Shown here in pieces: positions 48,067-59,120 of a DNA stretch of 64,000 nucleotides; the stretch's first letter is position 1, and the number at the start of each line of letters is the position of its first letter. Source of the stretch: Toxorhynchites rutilus septentrionalis (Eukaryota; Arthropoda; Insecta; Diptera; Culicidae); contig NC_073744.1 in assembly GCF_029784135.1 (NCBI RefSeq), positions 70,606,593 through 70,670,592 on the forward strand, read 5' to 3'. A program made the position numbers and the translations under genes. The notes under the pieces are model-generated. The model searched no databases. It was not told where the DNA came from and saw only the letters and a list, made by a program, of their open reading frames with translations.

Positions 48067-48975
48067 ACAAGAAAACAAGAAAACAAGAAAACAAGAAAAC
48101 AAGAAAACAAGAAAACAAGAAAACAAGAAAACAAGAAAACAAGAAAACAAGAAAACAAGAAAACAAGAAAACAAGAAAACAAGAAAACAAGAAAACAAGA
48201 AAACAAGAAAACAAGAAAACAAGAAAACAAGAAAACAAGAAAACAAGAAAACAAGAAAACAAGAAAACAAGAAAACAAGAAAACAAGAAAACAAGAAAAC
48301 AAGAAAACAAGAAAACAAGAAAACAAGAAAACAAGAAAACAAGAAAACAAGAAAACAAGAAAACAAGAAAACAAGAAAACAAGAAAACAAGAAAACAAGA
48401 AAACAAGAAAACAAGAAAACAAGAAAACAAGAAAACAAGAAAACAAGAAAACAAGAAAACAAGAAAACAAGAAAACAAGAAAACAAGAAAACAAGAAAAC
48501 AAGAAAACAAGAAAACAAGAAAACAAGAAAACAAGAAAACAAGAAAACAAGAAAACAAGAAAACAAGAAAACAAGAAAACAAGAAAACAAGAAAACAAGA
48601 AAACAAGAAAACAAGAAAACAAGAAAACAAGAAAACAAGAAAACAAGAAAACAAGAAAACAAGAAAACAAGAAAACAAGAAAACAATAAAACAATAAAAC
48701 AAGAAAACAAGAAAACAAGAAAACAAGAAAACAAGAAAACAAGAAAACAAGAAAACAAGAAAACAAGAAAACAAGAAAACAAGAAAACAAGAAAACAAGA
48801 AAACAAGAAAACAAGAAAACAAGAAAACAAGAAAACAAGAAAACAAGAAAACAAGAAAACAAGAAAACAAGAAAACAAGAAAACAAGAAAACAAGAAAAC
48901 AAGAAAACAAGAAAACAAGAAAACAAGAAAACAAGAAAACAAGAAAACAAGAAAACAAGAAAACAAGAAAACAAG
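48067..48975. repeat. Octamer array (ACAAGAAA)n, about 113 copies, nearly perfect
   Basis: 909 bp of uninterrupted 8-bp units. The only variants noticed are two consecutive AATAAAAC units around 48686-48701. Because 8 is not a multiple of 3 and no stop arises, frames stay open on both strands; the FLFSCFLV and KKTRKQEN repeat frames are artefacts, not genes. Confidence 0.99.
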
Positions 48976-49515
48976 GAAATCTGAAAATCTGAAAATATGA
49001 AAATATGAAAATCAAAAAAATCTGAAAATCTGAAAATCTGAATATCTGAAAATCTCAAAATCTGAAAATTAAAAAATTTAAAAATCTGAAAATCTGAAAA
49101 TCTGAAAATCTGAAAATCAGAATATCTGAAAATCTGAAAATCTGAGAATCGGAATATCTGAAAATCTGAAAATCTGAAAATCTGAAAATCTGAAAATCTG
49201 AAAATCTGAAAATCTGAAAATCTGAAAATCTGAAAATCTGAAAATCTGAAAATCTGAAAATCTAAAAATCTGAAAATCTGAAAATCTGAAAATCTGAAAA
49301 TCTGAAAATCTGAAAATCTGAAAATCTAAAAATCTTAGAATCTAAAAACCTGAAAATAGGAAAATCTGAAAGTCTGAAATTCTGAAAATTTGAAAATCTG
49401 CAAATCTAAAAATCTGAAAATTTTAAAATTTTAAAATCTGAAAATCTAAAAATCTGAAAATTTAGAAATCTGAAAATCTGAAAATCTGAAAATTGACAAT
49501 CTCAAAATCTTAAAA
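48976..49515. repeat. Octamer array (TCTGAAAA)n with scattered variants
   Basis: About 65 copies of TCTGAAAA, homogeneous in the middle (about 49160-49325) and more varied at both edges. It shares the GAAAA core with the neighbouring arrays, which suggests all three derive from one ancestor. Confidence 0.97.
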
Positions 49516-49519
49516 TGTG

Positions 49520-52500
49520 GATATATGAAAATCAAAAGCGAAAATTTCATTTTAAAGCGAATGAGCATGGAAAACGTAGGGCGGTTTTTATTTGACAGTT
49601 TGTTTTTTTCGTTCGGTACGAAACCTGATATTTCTCCGAAAACTTTTCATACTAACGAACATCTGCTTCTAATGCATCAATCGCGTCTGTCCTGGCGTAA
49701 GGACGAATATCTTCGATTCCTCGAAGATTGATCGATTGCATTTCCCACACCGTCTGGAGCTTGCACCCAAGATTTCCGCTTTCGGACGATATGGTTGATG
49801 AAGGTATCTTTATTTTGCTGCTTCTGGCCATCCGTTTTCATTGTGGAAATGAGAGAGGATTGTTGTACTTGGAAATTCCTTTTTATTTTGGTCCAAAAAC
49901 CGTTCAGAAACAGTAAGAAGAAGTAATTTAATGATAGTTTATTTGTTCCGGTTCCGGTCTCTTATATATTCACATATACTCTATATCCTGCATAAGCGAT
50001 ACAGCTCCGTATTCACACATCACGTAACAACACTTCACCAAGTCCATTCCGTGTCAATTTCACTTTTTCTCCTCAATATCAAAATGACCTTTCAGATACT
50101 CTCTTCTGCCCTGGCATCTAATAACCAGATAATTTTTCATCTCGCCCCTTATTCGGCACCTAATCGTCCCCACATGTTCATTTTAGATCGCTTCCAATTG
50201 TGGTCAGGACCTCGATCAAGAACCTGTCCTTTTGGCGTTGATTGATGATAGATGTTACTCGGAATTCATCTTCCTTCCTGCTGTCCCATAGTGGGCTCGT
50301 TGAGAAACTTTATCAGAATTCCTATCTGTCTACCCCTCTCACCTCCTTCCAGATGACAGGCCTGGCCGAAGCACTTGGATGACGGCGGGAAAAAATAAAG
50401 AAAACTCTCTAAACAAGTTCAGCTGGTGTTCTTTTCTCGCTGTGTGTGAATCGAATCCGATTGGAAACATTTTGCGGTCGCCCCGAGGGTACGACGGAGC
50501 GCAGCTACATCTACGTTCGAGGTCTTGCTAATCCGTACGAGCTGTTTCCTTGTTCCGAATTCGAGCTGATTGTATTTTCAACAGGAACATAACTCATCCC
50601 AAAGCTGTTGGAAATCGAATAATTAAATCTGTCGATACAATGCAGTTGGTTCTGTGTTTCTCCGAATTGTACCGTTCACAAGCAACACCTCCAGAATTAC
50701 ACGGAATGAAGTATCCTACGGATCGTTGTTACCATCAATCATTCTGTCATATCAGAGGCGTGGGATGTGGGCGAATGGCGAAGGATGAACGGGGATTTCA
50801 CAATAAATCAAATAAATAATGAAACTTCATCGTTGATAGGATTTTTTTGCTCCCTCTCGCTCGCTCCAGCTCTATTGTCGATTCTACTGAAGAACGGCAG
50901 GTTTAGTTATATTTATATTGAATTTAATAGCATCATTATATGTATTATACCGGGATGCAAGGTTGAATGATAAATATCAACGGGGAACGAGATGTGAATC
51001 AAAATTATTCAATTTCTCTCTCACTCATCAAGCGGTGTAAATCGTTGGGAAAACTATACGCACATGGATTGTTTTCAGTTTTCTTGGTATATATATAAAT
51101 GTGGAAATTCAGTGTTGCCAACTTTTACAACGCTAACTACCACTCAGAAAAGATCGCATAAAAAAGGGATCCGAACCCGTTTATTTTGAATATGCCTCAT
51201 TCTAGCGCTTGGAAACAATGTATCATATGTGACAGACTCTTGTTGCGATTCGAGCAACGACACCTGAGTGGTGGAAAGAGTCATCAACAGTCGTCACACA
51301 TCGCCTTCGGGACTTCATGCGTATGAATACTTCAATTGGCTCGATGGTCCCCTGGAACAGAGATAGGTTATCACTCTCAAGGCAAGTCATACAACTCATT
51401 ATTTCATACATCCTGTTGATCCTGCTGCACTTCGTTTGCGCCATCCCAATCGCTCAACACTACGGTTACTATGCCCGGAGAAAAATGAATTATCACCGAC
51501 AATCACTTATAATAAATTAATTATTGTTTTTATTTTTTCCGGTCAGGAAAATTCGAATTATAATCAACAGTCATCGAAACACGGGCAAAAAGATATTATT
51601 TTACGGCTGATTTGAGACCTTGAATGTGACGTCCACTGCACAACGAAAATGTTGGCACGCAATCACAATAAACCGATTGTTCGATATTATCGGATTTCCT
51701 CATTGGATGCCGGAGGATGCCTTTTAATAAGCCTGATTGATAGTTTCGTTTGAAAGCGAGCTCAAACAATGTCAGGTAAATTGCGTTCCGGTCGCGACGC
51801 TACTCGTGAAATGCCCGATTGTAACGGAAACCGACCGAACATGAATATGCTGCGAAATAAATACAACATGAAAGACCGATCATAATTAAAGCGCGCAACG
51901 CTTTCCGTCGCATCGGACAATTACTGGGGATTTTTATTCCAAATCAACAAACCGCTCATCACACTCATTGTGTGCCGGGTAAATAACGCGTCGCACTGCT
52001 ACCGGTCTACTTTCGGGTGCATCCGTAACTTTTCACTTAATGAGGGGGCAGTTCGTTATGACCAGAGGGCAGTATCGCATATTGGTTGAATTTTTCCATC
52101 AACCCAAAACAAATATTAAATCGAGAATCGATCGTAAAAAACGTTATCAAGACTGGACGGCGTAAACACAAGCTCTTTAAGTGACTGAATCTCTGTGTCA
52201 AAAACAAAGCAGTAAGAAAATATACCCACAATGAGGTGAAATCATGACATAAAAACTATTAGGAAATCGTTAGGAACTGGGGGCTTCAAGCCCGCGAGTG
52301 AGGAGAGGGGATTCAACTCTCGCGCCAAACGCTGTATATAGGAGGTAGACTTAATAAGGCCAGAATGAATCAAAACATTTTTGTTATACAAAAAAAACCT
52401 AGATATTGTGTATATAGTGTAAAAAATGAAGAATTACACTAAAACTATCAAAAAATAACTGAATTATGAAAAATATTACTACGAGGACATTCAAATGAAA

Positions 52501-52855
52501 CAATTGCTAAAATTATCACACAGTGAAACTAAAGATCAAAATGTAAATAAATATAGACAATTTATATAAAAAAACAGCGTGTTAATTTATTGATAGAAAC
52601 TATCCGAATTAAGGTTGTCTCACTGCTGAGATTTATATTGTTTCGTTGAGAGGGTTCCAGGCAATTGACTTGTTGTGAATGGTGGTCGAAAAGTGGCATC
52701 GATCGTCTGGTTTATGTAGCGTGTAAATTCCTCAACGCACTATCAATGTTCATAACATTTCGTTCAACAGAAGCCCAAATACAGTGCAGTAAGTGATGTT
52801 ATTTTTGTGCAGTATTGTATTGAAATTACTAAAAGTGATACAAAAAAAGACGGGT
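49520..52855. other. Unique non-coding DNA
   Basis: Mixed composition with GC-richer patches at 50.4-50.8 kb and 51.7-52.0 kb. No domain in any frame above 100 codons, no transposon ends recognised. Confidence 0.4.
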
Positions 52856-53007
52856 GGGTAATGTCGGGGACATAACCGGAGTGACGTAGGACTATACAAA
52901 GGGGACAGCTTTTGTTAAATATATATTTTAAATATATTGTTTTATTTTCTTCTCCTACGTGAATACCTACCTATCTACCTGAAAAATGGATTAGTTTACT
53001 GTTTACT

Positions 53008-53041
53008 CTTCATGAATATGTTGATGGTTCTGAAAAGAACC
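53008..53041 (-). other. Histone 3' stem-loop with downstream element, H2A copy 1
   Basis: In plus orientation ACTCTT then GGTTCTGAAAAGAACC (53026-53041). On the minus strand it reads GGTTCT-TTTC-AGAACC, a perfect 6-bp stem and TTTC loop, followed by an AAGAGT element as in histone pre-mRNAs. Confidence 0.7.
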
Positions 53042-53243
53042 TTTGGTGTTGTGTTTTTGTTATCACTCGATATTCCCATCTTGTTCGGTTAAACCTTCCT
53101 GTTTAGCTATTGCGTTTGCCACTCGCCACAGCTTTCACAGTTGGAAAATTTCTTCCCATCCAGCTTGTGACATGTTGTTCAGTAAATTACATTTAATGCG
53201 ACGTGTCGGAGAAACACTTTGCCACTCACTGAAACTAATTGTT

Positions 53244-53397
53244 TTTTTTTATATCTGTATTATAGTGATTTTCAACTCATTTGGTTGGTTCGTCACTTTT
53301 ACTTCTATTTTTGGAAGAATGTCGGGAGTGAGAATTGAACTCGTGACCTTTAGCGTGAGAGGCATGGATGTTACCACTACGCCAGATCGCCTCCACT
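53244..53397 (-). mobile_element. tRNA-derived SINE copy 2, 154 bp, with 14-bp target duplication
   Basis: Same family as 30822-30968 (GGAGGCGATCTGGCGTAGTG start, A box TGGCGTAGTGG, B box GTTCAATTC, terminal A run on the minus strand). Flanked by TGAAACTAATTGTT at 53230-53243 and 53398-53411. It is inserted in histone-derived element 5, so it is younger than the capture. Confidence 0.9.
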
Positions 53398-53459
53398 TGA
53401 AACTAATTGTTGCCTTGATGAGCGCTGAACCGAAGCTGCTCTGTTCTTGATGCGGGTTT

Positions 53460-53676
53460 TCTGATTGTCGTGAGATGCTTTGCAAGCCAACTCGAGCACT
53501 CTGACGGCCGAAACTCTATAATCGCTGTTAGGTATACTGGTGCTCCGGCACCAATCCGTTCGGCCTAGTTACCCTTGCGGAGCAATCAGTGAATGCGACC
53601 AACAGGGAACTGGAGACCTGCACGATTCGAGCGAGACTTTGCCTTTCCCTTAACTTGTCCTCCTTTGTTACGTCCA
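53460..53676 (-). pseudogene. Histone H2A pseudogene, copy 1
   Basis: The minus strand from about 53676 reads [29 protein letters not shown], a TGA in place of Arg, LLRKGN, a TAG in place of Tyr, then AERIGAGAPVYLTAI and a frameshifted EVLELA region. This matches H2A from residue 3 to about 75. The Arg-to-TGA change is a CpG-type decay. The body downstream is broken by a SINE. The correct start, stem-loop (53026) and polarity show that it derives from a replication-dependent H2A gene. It is dead: two nonsense codons plus a frameshift. Confidence 0.9.
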
Positions 53677-53839
53677 CGATGCCGATGCCGTACAACCACA
53701 CGGGTTTACGGTTTGAAAGAAAATAAGATATTTTTTTGGGGTCCGCGTGTTTTATACTGTAGCGGTACACACTCACAGGATAGAGACAAATCGGCAGACT
53801 CAGCCAGAGGGGCGAGTCCAACGAGACGAACGAATGAGC

Positions 53840-53932
53840 GTTAAAAGGGAGCGATGGCAAAAAAATACATTCATTACGATTTGTTCGCTCGTTGGATTCA
53901 CATGAAGGCTAAAAAGGGTCCTTTTCAGGATC
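53840..53932 (+). pseudogene. Possible histone H2B C-terminus with plus-strand stem-loop
   Basis: The sequence at 53852-53880 reads AMAKKYIHYDL, weakly like the H2B end KAVTKYTSSK. It is followed at 53917-53932 by GGTCCT-TTTC-AGGATC (6-bp stem, one wobble) and 20 nt later by AAAGAG (53952-53957). The stem-loop is clear; the coding match is weak. It is divergent to H2A copy 1, the usual arrangement of H2A and H2B genes, which supports the reading. Confidence 0.45.
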
Positions 53933-54404
53933 ACAAAATTATCTTCAATCTAAAGAGTTTATTGTTTTGTTATCACTCGATATTCCCATCTTGTTCGGCT
54001 AAACCTTCCTGTTTAGCGATTTGTTGCCACTTGCCACAGCTTTCACAGTTGGAAAAGTTCTTCCCATCCAGCTTTGTGACATGTTGTACAGTAAATTACA
54101 TTCAATGCGACGTGCCGAAGCGCCACTCAGTGTTGCATTGGAGGCGATTTTAACCTGTATTTGAACATTTGCGATGACAGTGGTTCAGTGTCGACTTTCA
54201 ATGTGGGGTCATAATTTGGATCTCTATGTTTACAAAAATGTCCAACTAAATAAGTCACATTACATGTCCGTCCAATTAGCTAAATGTCGAACTAATTGTA
54301 AATTACTGTACTTTCAATCTGGAAACAATTTAAGAATTGATGAAAATTTAATAATCAGGAATTATGGATAATGATTTAGAAAGCATTGAACTGTATTTCC
54401 TAAA

Positions 54405-54441
54405 CTCTTTTTTGGAAGGTTTAATGGCCCTGAAAAGCGCC
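54405..54441 (-). other. Histone 3' stem-loop with downstream element, H2A copy 2
   Basis: Plus orientation: CTCTTT at 54405-54410, then GGCCCTGAAAAGCGCC at 54426-54441. On the minus strand: GGCGCT-TTTC-AGGGCC with one stem mismatch, followed at 15 nt by AAAGAGTTTA. The same TAAACTCTTT sequence occurs beside the element 4 stem-loop. Confidence 0.65.
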
Positions 54442-54619
54442 TTGTTTTATGGAATGGTTCCAATTTAGAAAACTTAGTACTCGTGGTTTTTAAAAAAACC
54501 ATTTCGAATGCCCTCGATGCCGCCTTGTTCTGGATTTGCCACCAAAGTAAAAAGAAAAACTTTTTTCTTCTGCTACCTGCTGCCGTTTTGCGATTGCGTT
54601 TGCCACTCGCCACTCGCTG

Positions 54620-54800
54620 CAACTGCCTGTTGTCTTGATGTCCACCGAATGTGTTCTGATCCGAATGCAGTTTTTCTTATCGTCGCGAGCAGCTTTGCCA
54701 GCTAACTCGATCACTTCGGCGGCCGAAACTAAACACGGTTCGAGCGGGATTTTGCCTTTCCCTTCACTTTTTCTCCTTTGCCATGTCCAGATATGGCTGC
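54620..54800 (-). pseudogene. Histone H2A pseudogene, copy 2
   Basis: The minus strand from about 54795 reads [19 protein letters not shown], preceded by ATA where the initiator ATG should be. A deletion removes about 40 codons. The sequence then continues in another frame as SAAEVIELAGKAARDDKKN and IRIRTHSVDIKTTG, matching the H2A helix and the loop after it. It has an initiator-like ATCAGTTCGC about 35 bp upstream of the lost ATG. Dead because of start loss, deletion and frameshift. Its stem-loop is at 54426. Confidence 0.88.
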
Positions 54801-54894
54801 TTGGGTTGGTTTGTTGATGTGTTGTGATGCGAACTGATGTGGTGTACGGTTTGAATGAGAATGATCGTTACGGAAGGAAGGAAGGTATTGTATT

Positions 54895-54960
54895 ATAGAG
54901 ACTTTAAACTTTTGCAGTTCATTCGTCTCTAGCCTTGAGAAAGGCCCTTTGAAAACTCTA
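54895..54960 (-). repeat. Block shared upstream of H2A copy 2 and of the H3 pseudogene
   Basis: Minus-strand GGCTAGAGACGAATGAACTG then CAAAAGTTTAAAGTCTCT. The same block (GGCTAGAGGCGAATGAACTG...) lies at 59207-59260 upstream of the H3 pseudogene, each about 100 bp before the coding remnant. It may be histone 5' flank or the tail of a LINE inserted in both. Confidence 0.6.
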
Positions 54961-55534
54961 CTCTATTCTACTCCAGCGCTACCACCTCCGCCCTCTTGCC
55001 TTAAGAAAGGCACTCGATCCCTCGCCGTCCAGCCCGTCCAGCAACGATGTTGTCCAGTCGGTGTCCACACAACGAATGATCGTTACGGCAGCGGAGCGGG
55101 GATTTTTAAGCTGACTGGCTGGCTCGAGAATTACGCATGTGTTAGACTGCGACCAATGTTTCGTTCATTTTTTCTTTTTCCTTTCCAATCGTGCTTCATT
55201 CTATTTCGCTGCTGCTCTGGTTGCCCGTTTTGGTCGGTACGATTTGAGGAGCACAAAATGGACCAATCAAAAATGGGCACATAGTGCATTTTGACAATGC
55301 TTGATATTTCACAATTATTCAATTATTTATCTCAAGAAAAATGAAATGTTATTCGTTATGATAGATGCGTAGATATATTTCCTATCAATTGATGCAAAAA
55401 CCTTTGCGATCTATTGAGAAATGCTCGAGTTATAAGCGTTCCAAATCTTGCATTTTTTCCTACTTGTTCAGTGCCTAGATTTCCATTTCACCCTCTATAT
55501 CTTCCGGTTAGACGTAGTCCTACGTCAAAACGAA

Positions 55535-55745
55535 TTGTTACATGAAGTTAATGATAATAATTGTTGAAAAAAACGCCAATTTGAAGGTTGAACACGAACA
55601 AATCCGAACATATAAAAACGGCTGCCATTACAGAATTTTTTGAATATTTACTTTTTTTAATTCCGCCAGATCAAACTAAAGATGTGTAGAAACAGTAAGT
55701 TGATGCCATATCCTCTGTGTTGCTGAAACTTAAATTCACCCACAT
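55535..55745. other. Short non-coding interval
   Basis: AT-rich, nothing recognised, between element 5 and a Tc1 remnant. Confidence 0.4.
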
Positions 55746-55749
55746 TCTC

Positions 55750-56320
55750 CGTCATCCTCAACGAGAGCGCTTCTCTTTGGTCTATAATCATCTTGTGATG
55801 ATCTTGCTGCTCTGTGCCGTTGTAAACAAACAATGATTCAATTCATATTCTAGTGTATTGGTATTGATGACTACCATACACTGTATGGTTTTCATAGCGC
55901 TGAGCGTAAACAAATATTTTTATATTTCTCAAGTGTCAAGTTTGTATAAGACCAGTTACATTTTCCGTTGTTTTAGTTGAATTAATCAATGAATCTGGAA
56001 AATGTCGAAAGGAAAAGTGCTCACGGAGAGAGAAAAAACACAAAAAACAAAAAAAACACACATACGGTAAGAATGAGAGAGTTTAACGTAAATCGAAGCT
56101 CTCTGACCGGGATAAGTGGAAAATGGAACAGAATCGAATACATTAAAATCGCTTATGCAAATAAAGCAATCTTTTAATTTCAATGTTCTCAGGGAGACAA
56201 TTTATCAAGTGTTGGTAAAAAATCCTTGCATAAAGAGGGCTTAAAAGGTTAAAGCTCCCAATCTTACACCGTCTCACATCTCACACCATCATGCCATACG
56301 GATAAAACACAAAGGGCCTG
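55750..56320 (+). pseudogene. Tc1-like transposase remnant, copy 2
   Basis: Parallel to 190-665. The upstream block (TTGTAAACAAACAATGATTC, AGACCAGTTACATTTTCCGT) is conserved. From about 55990 broken frames read approximately ESGKCRKEKCSRREKKH, then KRVRKSKLSDRD-like and ENRIRYIKIAYANKAI-like sequence. The next frame, 56182-56250, reads NVLRETIYQVLVKNP then CIKRA, extending further into the DNA-binding domain than copy 1. Several frameshifts. Non-functional. Confidence 0.5.
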
Positions 56321-57130
56321 GCCGGGTAAGGGAGTAAAAAGTGCACCCAAACCAAATCACCAGCTGTATGGCAAATATTGTATAGGATATTAAATAAGAA
56401 ATTTTGGCGGTTTATTTGAACCGCTATGTGGTTTAACGTAGGATCTATAGTGAAAAACGTACTTTTTCATTTATTTCGCCCCATTCTCAAAAGTTTCGAG
56501 ATAAAAATTTAAAAAAAAAACTGAATGTGCATCTTACTACGGTGTATCAAGGAAAATTATCAAAAAAAAATTTTATCAAAATTTTGAAGTACTAAAAAAA
56601 ATATTGAAATTTTGAATTTTTTTTTTTGGTATTTGAAGATTCAGTACTACTCCAATTCATATCTATATATGTGTGATTTATTTTCAGATTTTTTTCAGTG
56701 TTGCGCGGTACAAAAAAAAATGTTTTATATTTCCAACGGATCTGGTTGGGTAAGGGAGTAAAAAGTGCCCCCAAACCAAATCGCTAACTGTATGGAAAAT
56801 ATTGTAAATAGGCACTAAATTAAACATTTTGTCAGTAGTACCATTTTTTTAGGCATTTCGAAGTTTTGAAAAAAATATTACTTTAAGACCCACTTTTGCT
56901 CTAATTTTTATTTAAATGCATTCGTATGTGTTGTTTTTTTTCCACATGTATCGTATTTTTTTTTTTGAAGTTTTAAGAGGCGCGAGTTTTTGCGCGAAAA
57001 AAATATTTTTTTTGGCCTTTGGGCATTTTTAATTTATTTTGAATTTAGAGACCCAGTACTGCTCTGATATTTATTTAAAGTTTGTTTTTTATATGTCTAA
57101 ATTTTGTCGGTATATTTAGAGCATTGCGCT
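56310..57130. repeat. About 400-bp tandem repeat, GGCCTGGCCGGGTAAGGGA family, copy B
   Basis: Units start near 56313 and 56738 (GGGCCTGGCCGGGTAAGGGA and GGATCTGGTTGGGTAAGGGA) and share CCAAACCAAATC, CTGTATGG.AAATATTGTA and TATTCAGTACTACTC-like blocks. The last part (TTTGGCCTTTGGGCATTTTT) matches 41755-41790. Confidence 0.72.
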
Positions 57131-57330
57131 ATACAAAATTTTTACTTCTCATATCTTGAAATATATGAAATTATCTATTATCTTTATATCGGATTAAGAT
57201 GGTATACCAATAGCATACCATAGGAGTCAGCAGAACGATAGAGCTCTGTGAGAAAAAATAAAGTCCTTGTGGAAAGGTAATCCGGATTAATGAGAAGAAC
57301 ACTTAAAAATATCCAAATTATTATTATGAT

Positions 57331-58190
57331 TTTGACGTAGGACTACGTCTTTAATTTCTATACCGGGGTGTAAAACCAAAGTTTCGAGAACGAAAGCGTT
57401 ACGCTGGAGACCGAGATTTTGAGCGTTAATAGCTCTTAAACAACTAAACGAAATGGTATGATAAACACTTCATTTGAAAGATAAAATGTCTACGCGTCAT
57501 ATACTTGTTACTTTTTCATCCAAAAACTTGTTTCAATAGTCTTAAAATTGCTTTCAAAACAGGCTATTGAAATCAAAAATCGGTATATAAGCGAGCGCCG
57601 CTCGTAAACCCACTCAGTTATGATTGAACAGCGATTGGAGCATGTTGTCGCTGTTGTTGTGAAGCTAATTTCGTTTATCATGAATGCGCTGATGAATGGT
57701 GTCACCAAGAGCCTGTTTGTGCACCTAAGGCCAAAAGGGAATCCATCAGGAGGAGAGTGATGCCACGGTTCCGCTTGAAACATCGGAGCAGCCGCCACAC
57801 ACACACACACACACACATACACGCGCGGAATTCTCGTTGCTATCATCGTTGCTGAAAAATAATCTGCCAGTTCCCCTGGGAATTGAAAAATACATTCATG
57901 CGAAATAGTTTATTTTAATGTTTTCTATCCATATAACACTGCAACCAAATACATTTGGTTTTGTTATTTTTCAATCAATCGCAATTAACAGGAAAGCTTC
58001 TGAATATTTTTTCCCCATCAGTGGAAATTTTCGTATCCAATATTGGATGCATAACATGAAAAACGGAAAATGTTTCACATCGCGAAAATCAAGTCATTTT
58101 CGAGCGATTATTTGCTTTCAACTCATATAATGCTTCGACCAAATACATTTCGTTTTGGATTTTTTCAATCAAGTGCGATCAACGTAAGAC
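57331..58190 (+). mobile_element. TGACGTAGGACTA-family element 6, partial, close relative of element 2
   Basis: The left end TTTGACGTAGGACTACGTCT at 57331 is followed by the same promoter (57584-57619), the same 250-bp stretch, a CA microsatellite (about 57797-57816), one copy of the CTGCCAGTTCCCCTGGGAA block and a decayed stem-loop (GGAAATTTTCGTATCC near 58023). The right end is missing; at 58181 it is replaced by another left-end-like motif. Confidence 0.65.
57584..57619 (+). promoter_or_regulatory. TATA/initiator core promoter, second copy
   Basis: TATATAA at 57584 and TCAGTT at 57614, the same 30-bp offset as at 21401-21436, with GCGAGCGCCGCTCG between them. Confidence 0.6.
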
Positions 58191-58734
58191 CACGTCTTTC
58201 GGCAATTTATTAGAGGTGCAATGAATCTTTATGAATTCCCGCTCTACGCGCACTGGCAAACAATGTTTACTCAACAATTTCTCAAACTAGAAATGGGTGT
58301 TGTGAGAAAGGATTAGCGAACGCGAAAACGACAAACGGGAGAAAGATACGTTTGGAGGTTGAAGGAAATTGGCAGAAAACTTCTTCATTCTATCATTCAA
58401 ATAATGTGATTCATACCACATCGTTTTGCCAGAAAGAGATTATTAATGTTCAAAGGAGGAATCGAGTCCTCCGAGGAAATTACCCAGCGCAAATTAGAGT
58501 CGACTATCGATTGCGGCATTCGTACACAAATAATTTTATAATGCAGTTTCACCAAAGTGATTTCTTCGGATATATTCACTACATCATGTCATGTATTTCA
58601 TATTCTTCATAAGGAAATCCATATCCATGGCACCTATCGGTAACGAATTATCATCGAAACCACGATTTTCGCTAAATGCTCCTTTCAGTTCGGCCTGTAA
58701 AAAACTTTTCTGTACTCTAATCCATCAAATTTGG

Positions 58735-58750
58735 AGCCCTGAAAAGGGCC
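58735..58750 (-). other. Histone 3' stem-loop of the H3 pseudogene
   Basis: Plus AGCCCTGAAAAGGGCC; on the minus strand GGCCCT-TTTC-AGGGCT, a 6-bp stem with one wobble and the TTTC loop, about 25 nt after the coding remnant ends. The downstream purine element is decayed (TTAGAGTAC). Confidence 0.75.
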
Positions 58751-58774
58751 ATTGATTATATGCTAAGCTAATAT

Positions 58775-59120
58775 AGCACGCTCTCCTCGGATACGATGGG
58801 CCAGCTGGATGTCCTTGGGCATGATGTGACGCGTTTTGCATGGATAGCACACAAATTGGTATCTTCGAATAAGCCTCCTGCACCGTCATAACCTAGGAAC
58901 TTTGGAAGCGCAAGTCGGTTTTGAAGTCCTGAGCAATTCCACGAACCAAATGCTGCAAAGGCAGCTTGCGGATCAGCAATTCGGTCGATATCTGATAGCA
59001 ACGAATTTCATGCGAAGTTCCCGGTCGATAGCGATGTGGCTTCTCCACCTATCCTGCTACTGGTGCGCTTATCCGAGCTGACTTCGTGTGCCTTACCACC
59101 GAATGACTAACGAGCTGTCT
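58775..59120 (-). pseudogene. Histone H3 pseudogene
   Basis: The minus strand reads TAR, a stop for Lys, then SFGGKA (H3 TARKSTGGKA), an internal deletion, KRTS-type decay of KSAPATGG, then [46 protein letters not shown], a stop, LFEDTNLCAIHAKRVT in a second frame and RIRGERA near the end. This covers most of H3 (136 residues) with at least two stops and frameshifts. A histone stem-loop follows at the right distance. No introns are present, as in replication-dependent H3 genes. Recognition is secure. Confidence 0.93.

Larger units (their letters stand above)
52857..55530 (-). mobile_element. TGACGTAGGACTA-bounded element 5, 2.67 kb, carrying histone H2A/H2B remnants
   Basis: Inverted orientation. 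The right end is at 52857-52894 (GGGTAATGTCGGGGACATAA, then TGACGTAGGACTA); the left end at 55511-55530 is GACGTAGTCCTACGTCAAAA. Inside are three histone stem-loops (53026, 53917, 54426), two H2A pseudogenes on the minus strand, a possible H2B end on the plus strand, and a duplicated roughly 180-bp block (about 53055-53225 and 53970-54135). A SINE is nested at 53244-53397. Both ends are in the correct relative orientation for one element. It is the largest family member here. Confidence 0.65.

Noticed and set aside
48022..49058. Very long open frames (over 300 codons) of FLFSCFLV or KKTRKQEN repeats on both strands
   Set aside because: They are produced by the stop-free 8-bp array; all three frames encode the same peptide on one strand, which no real gene would do.
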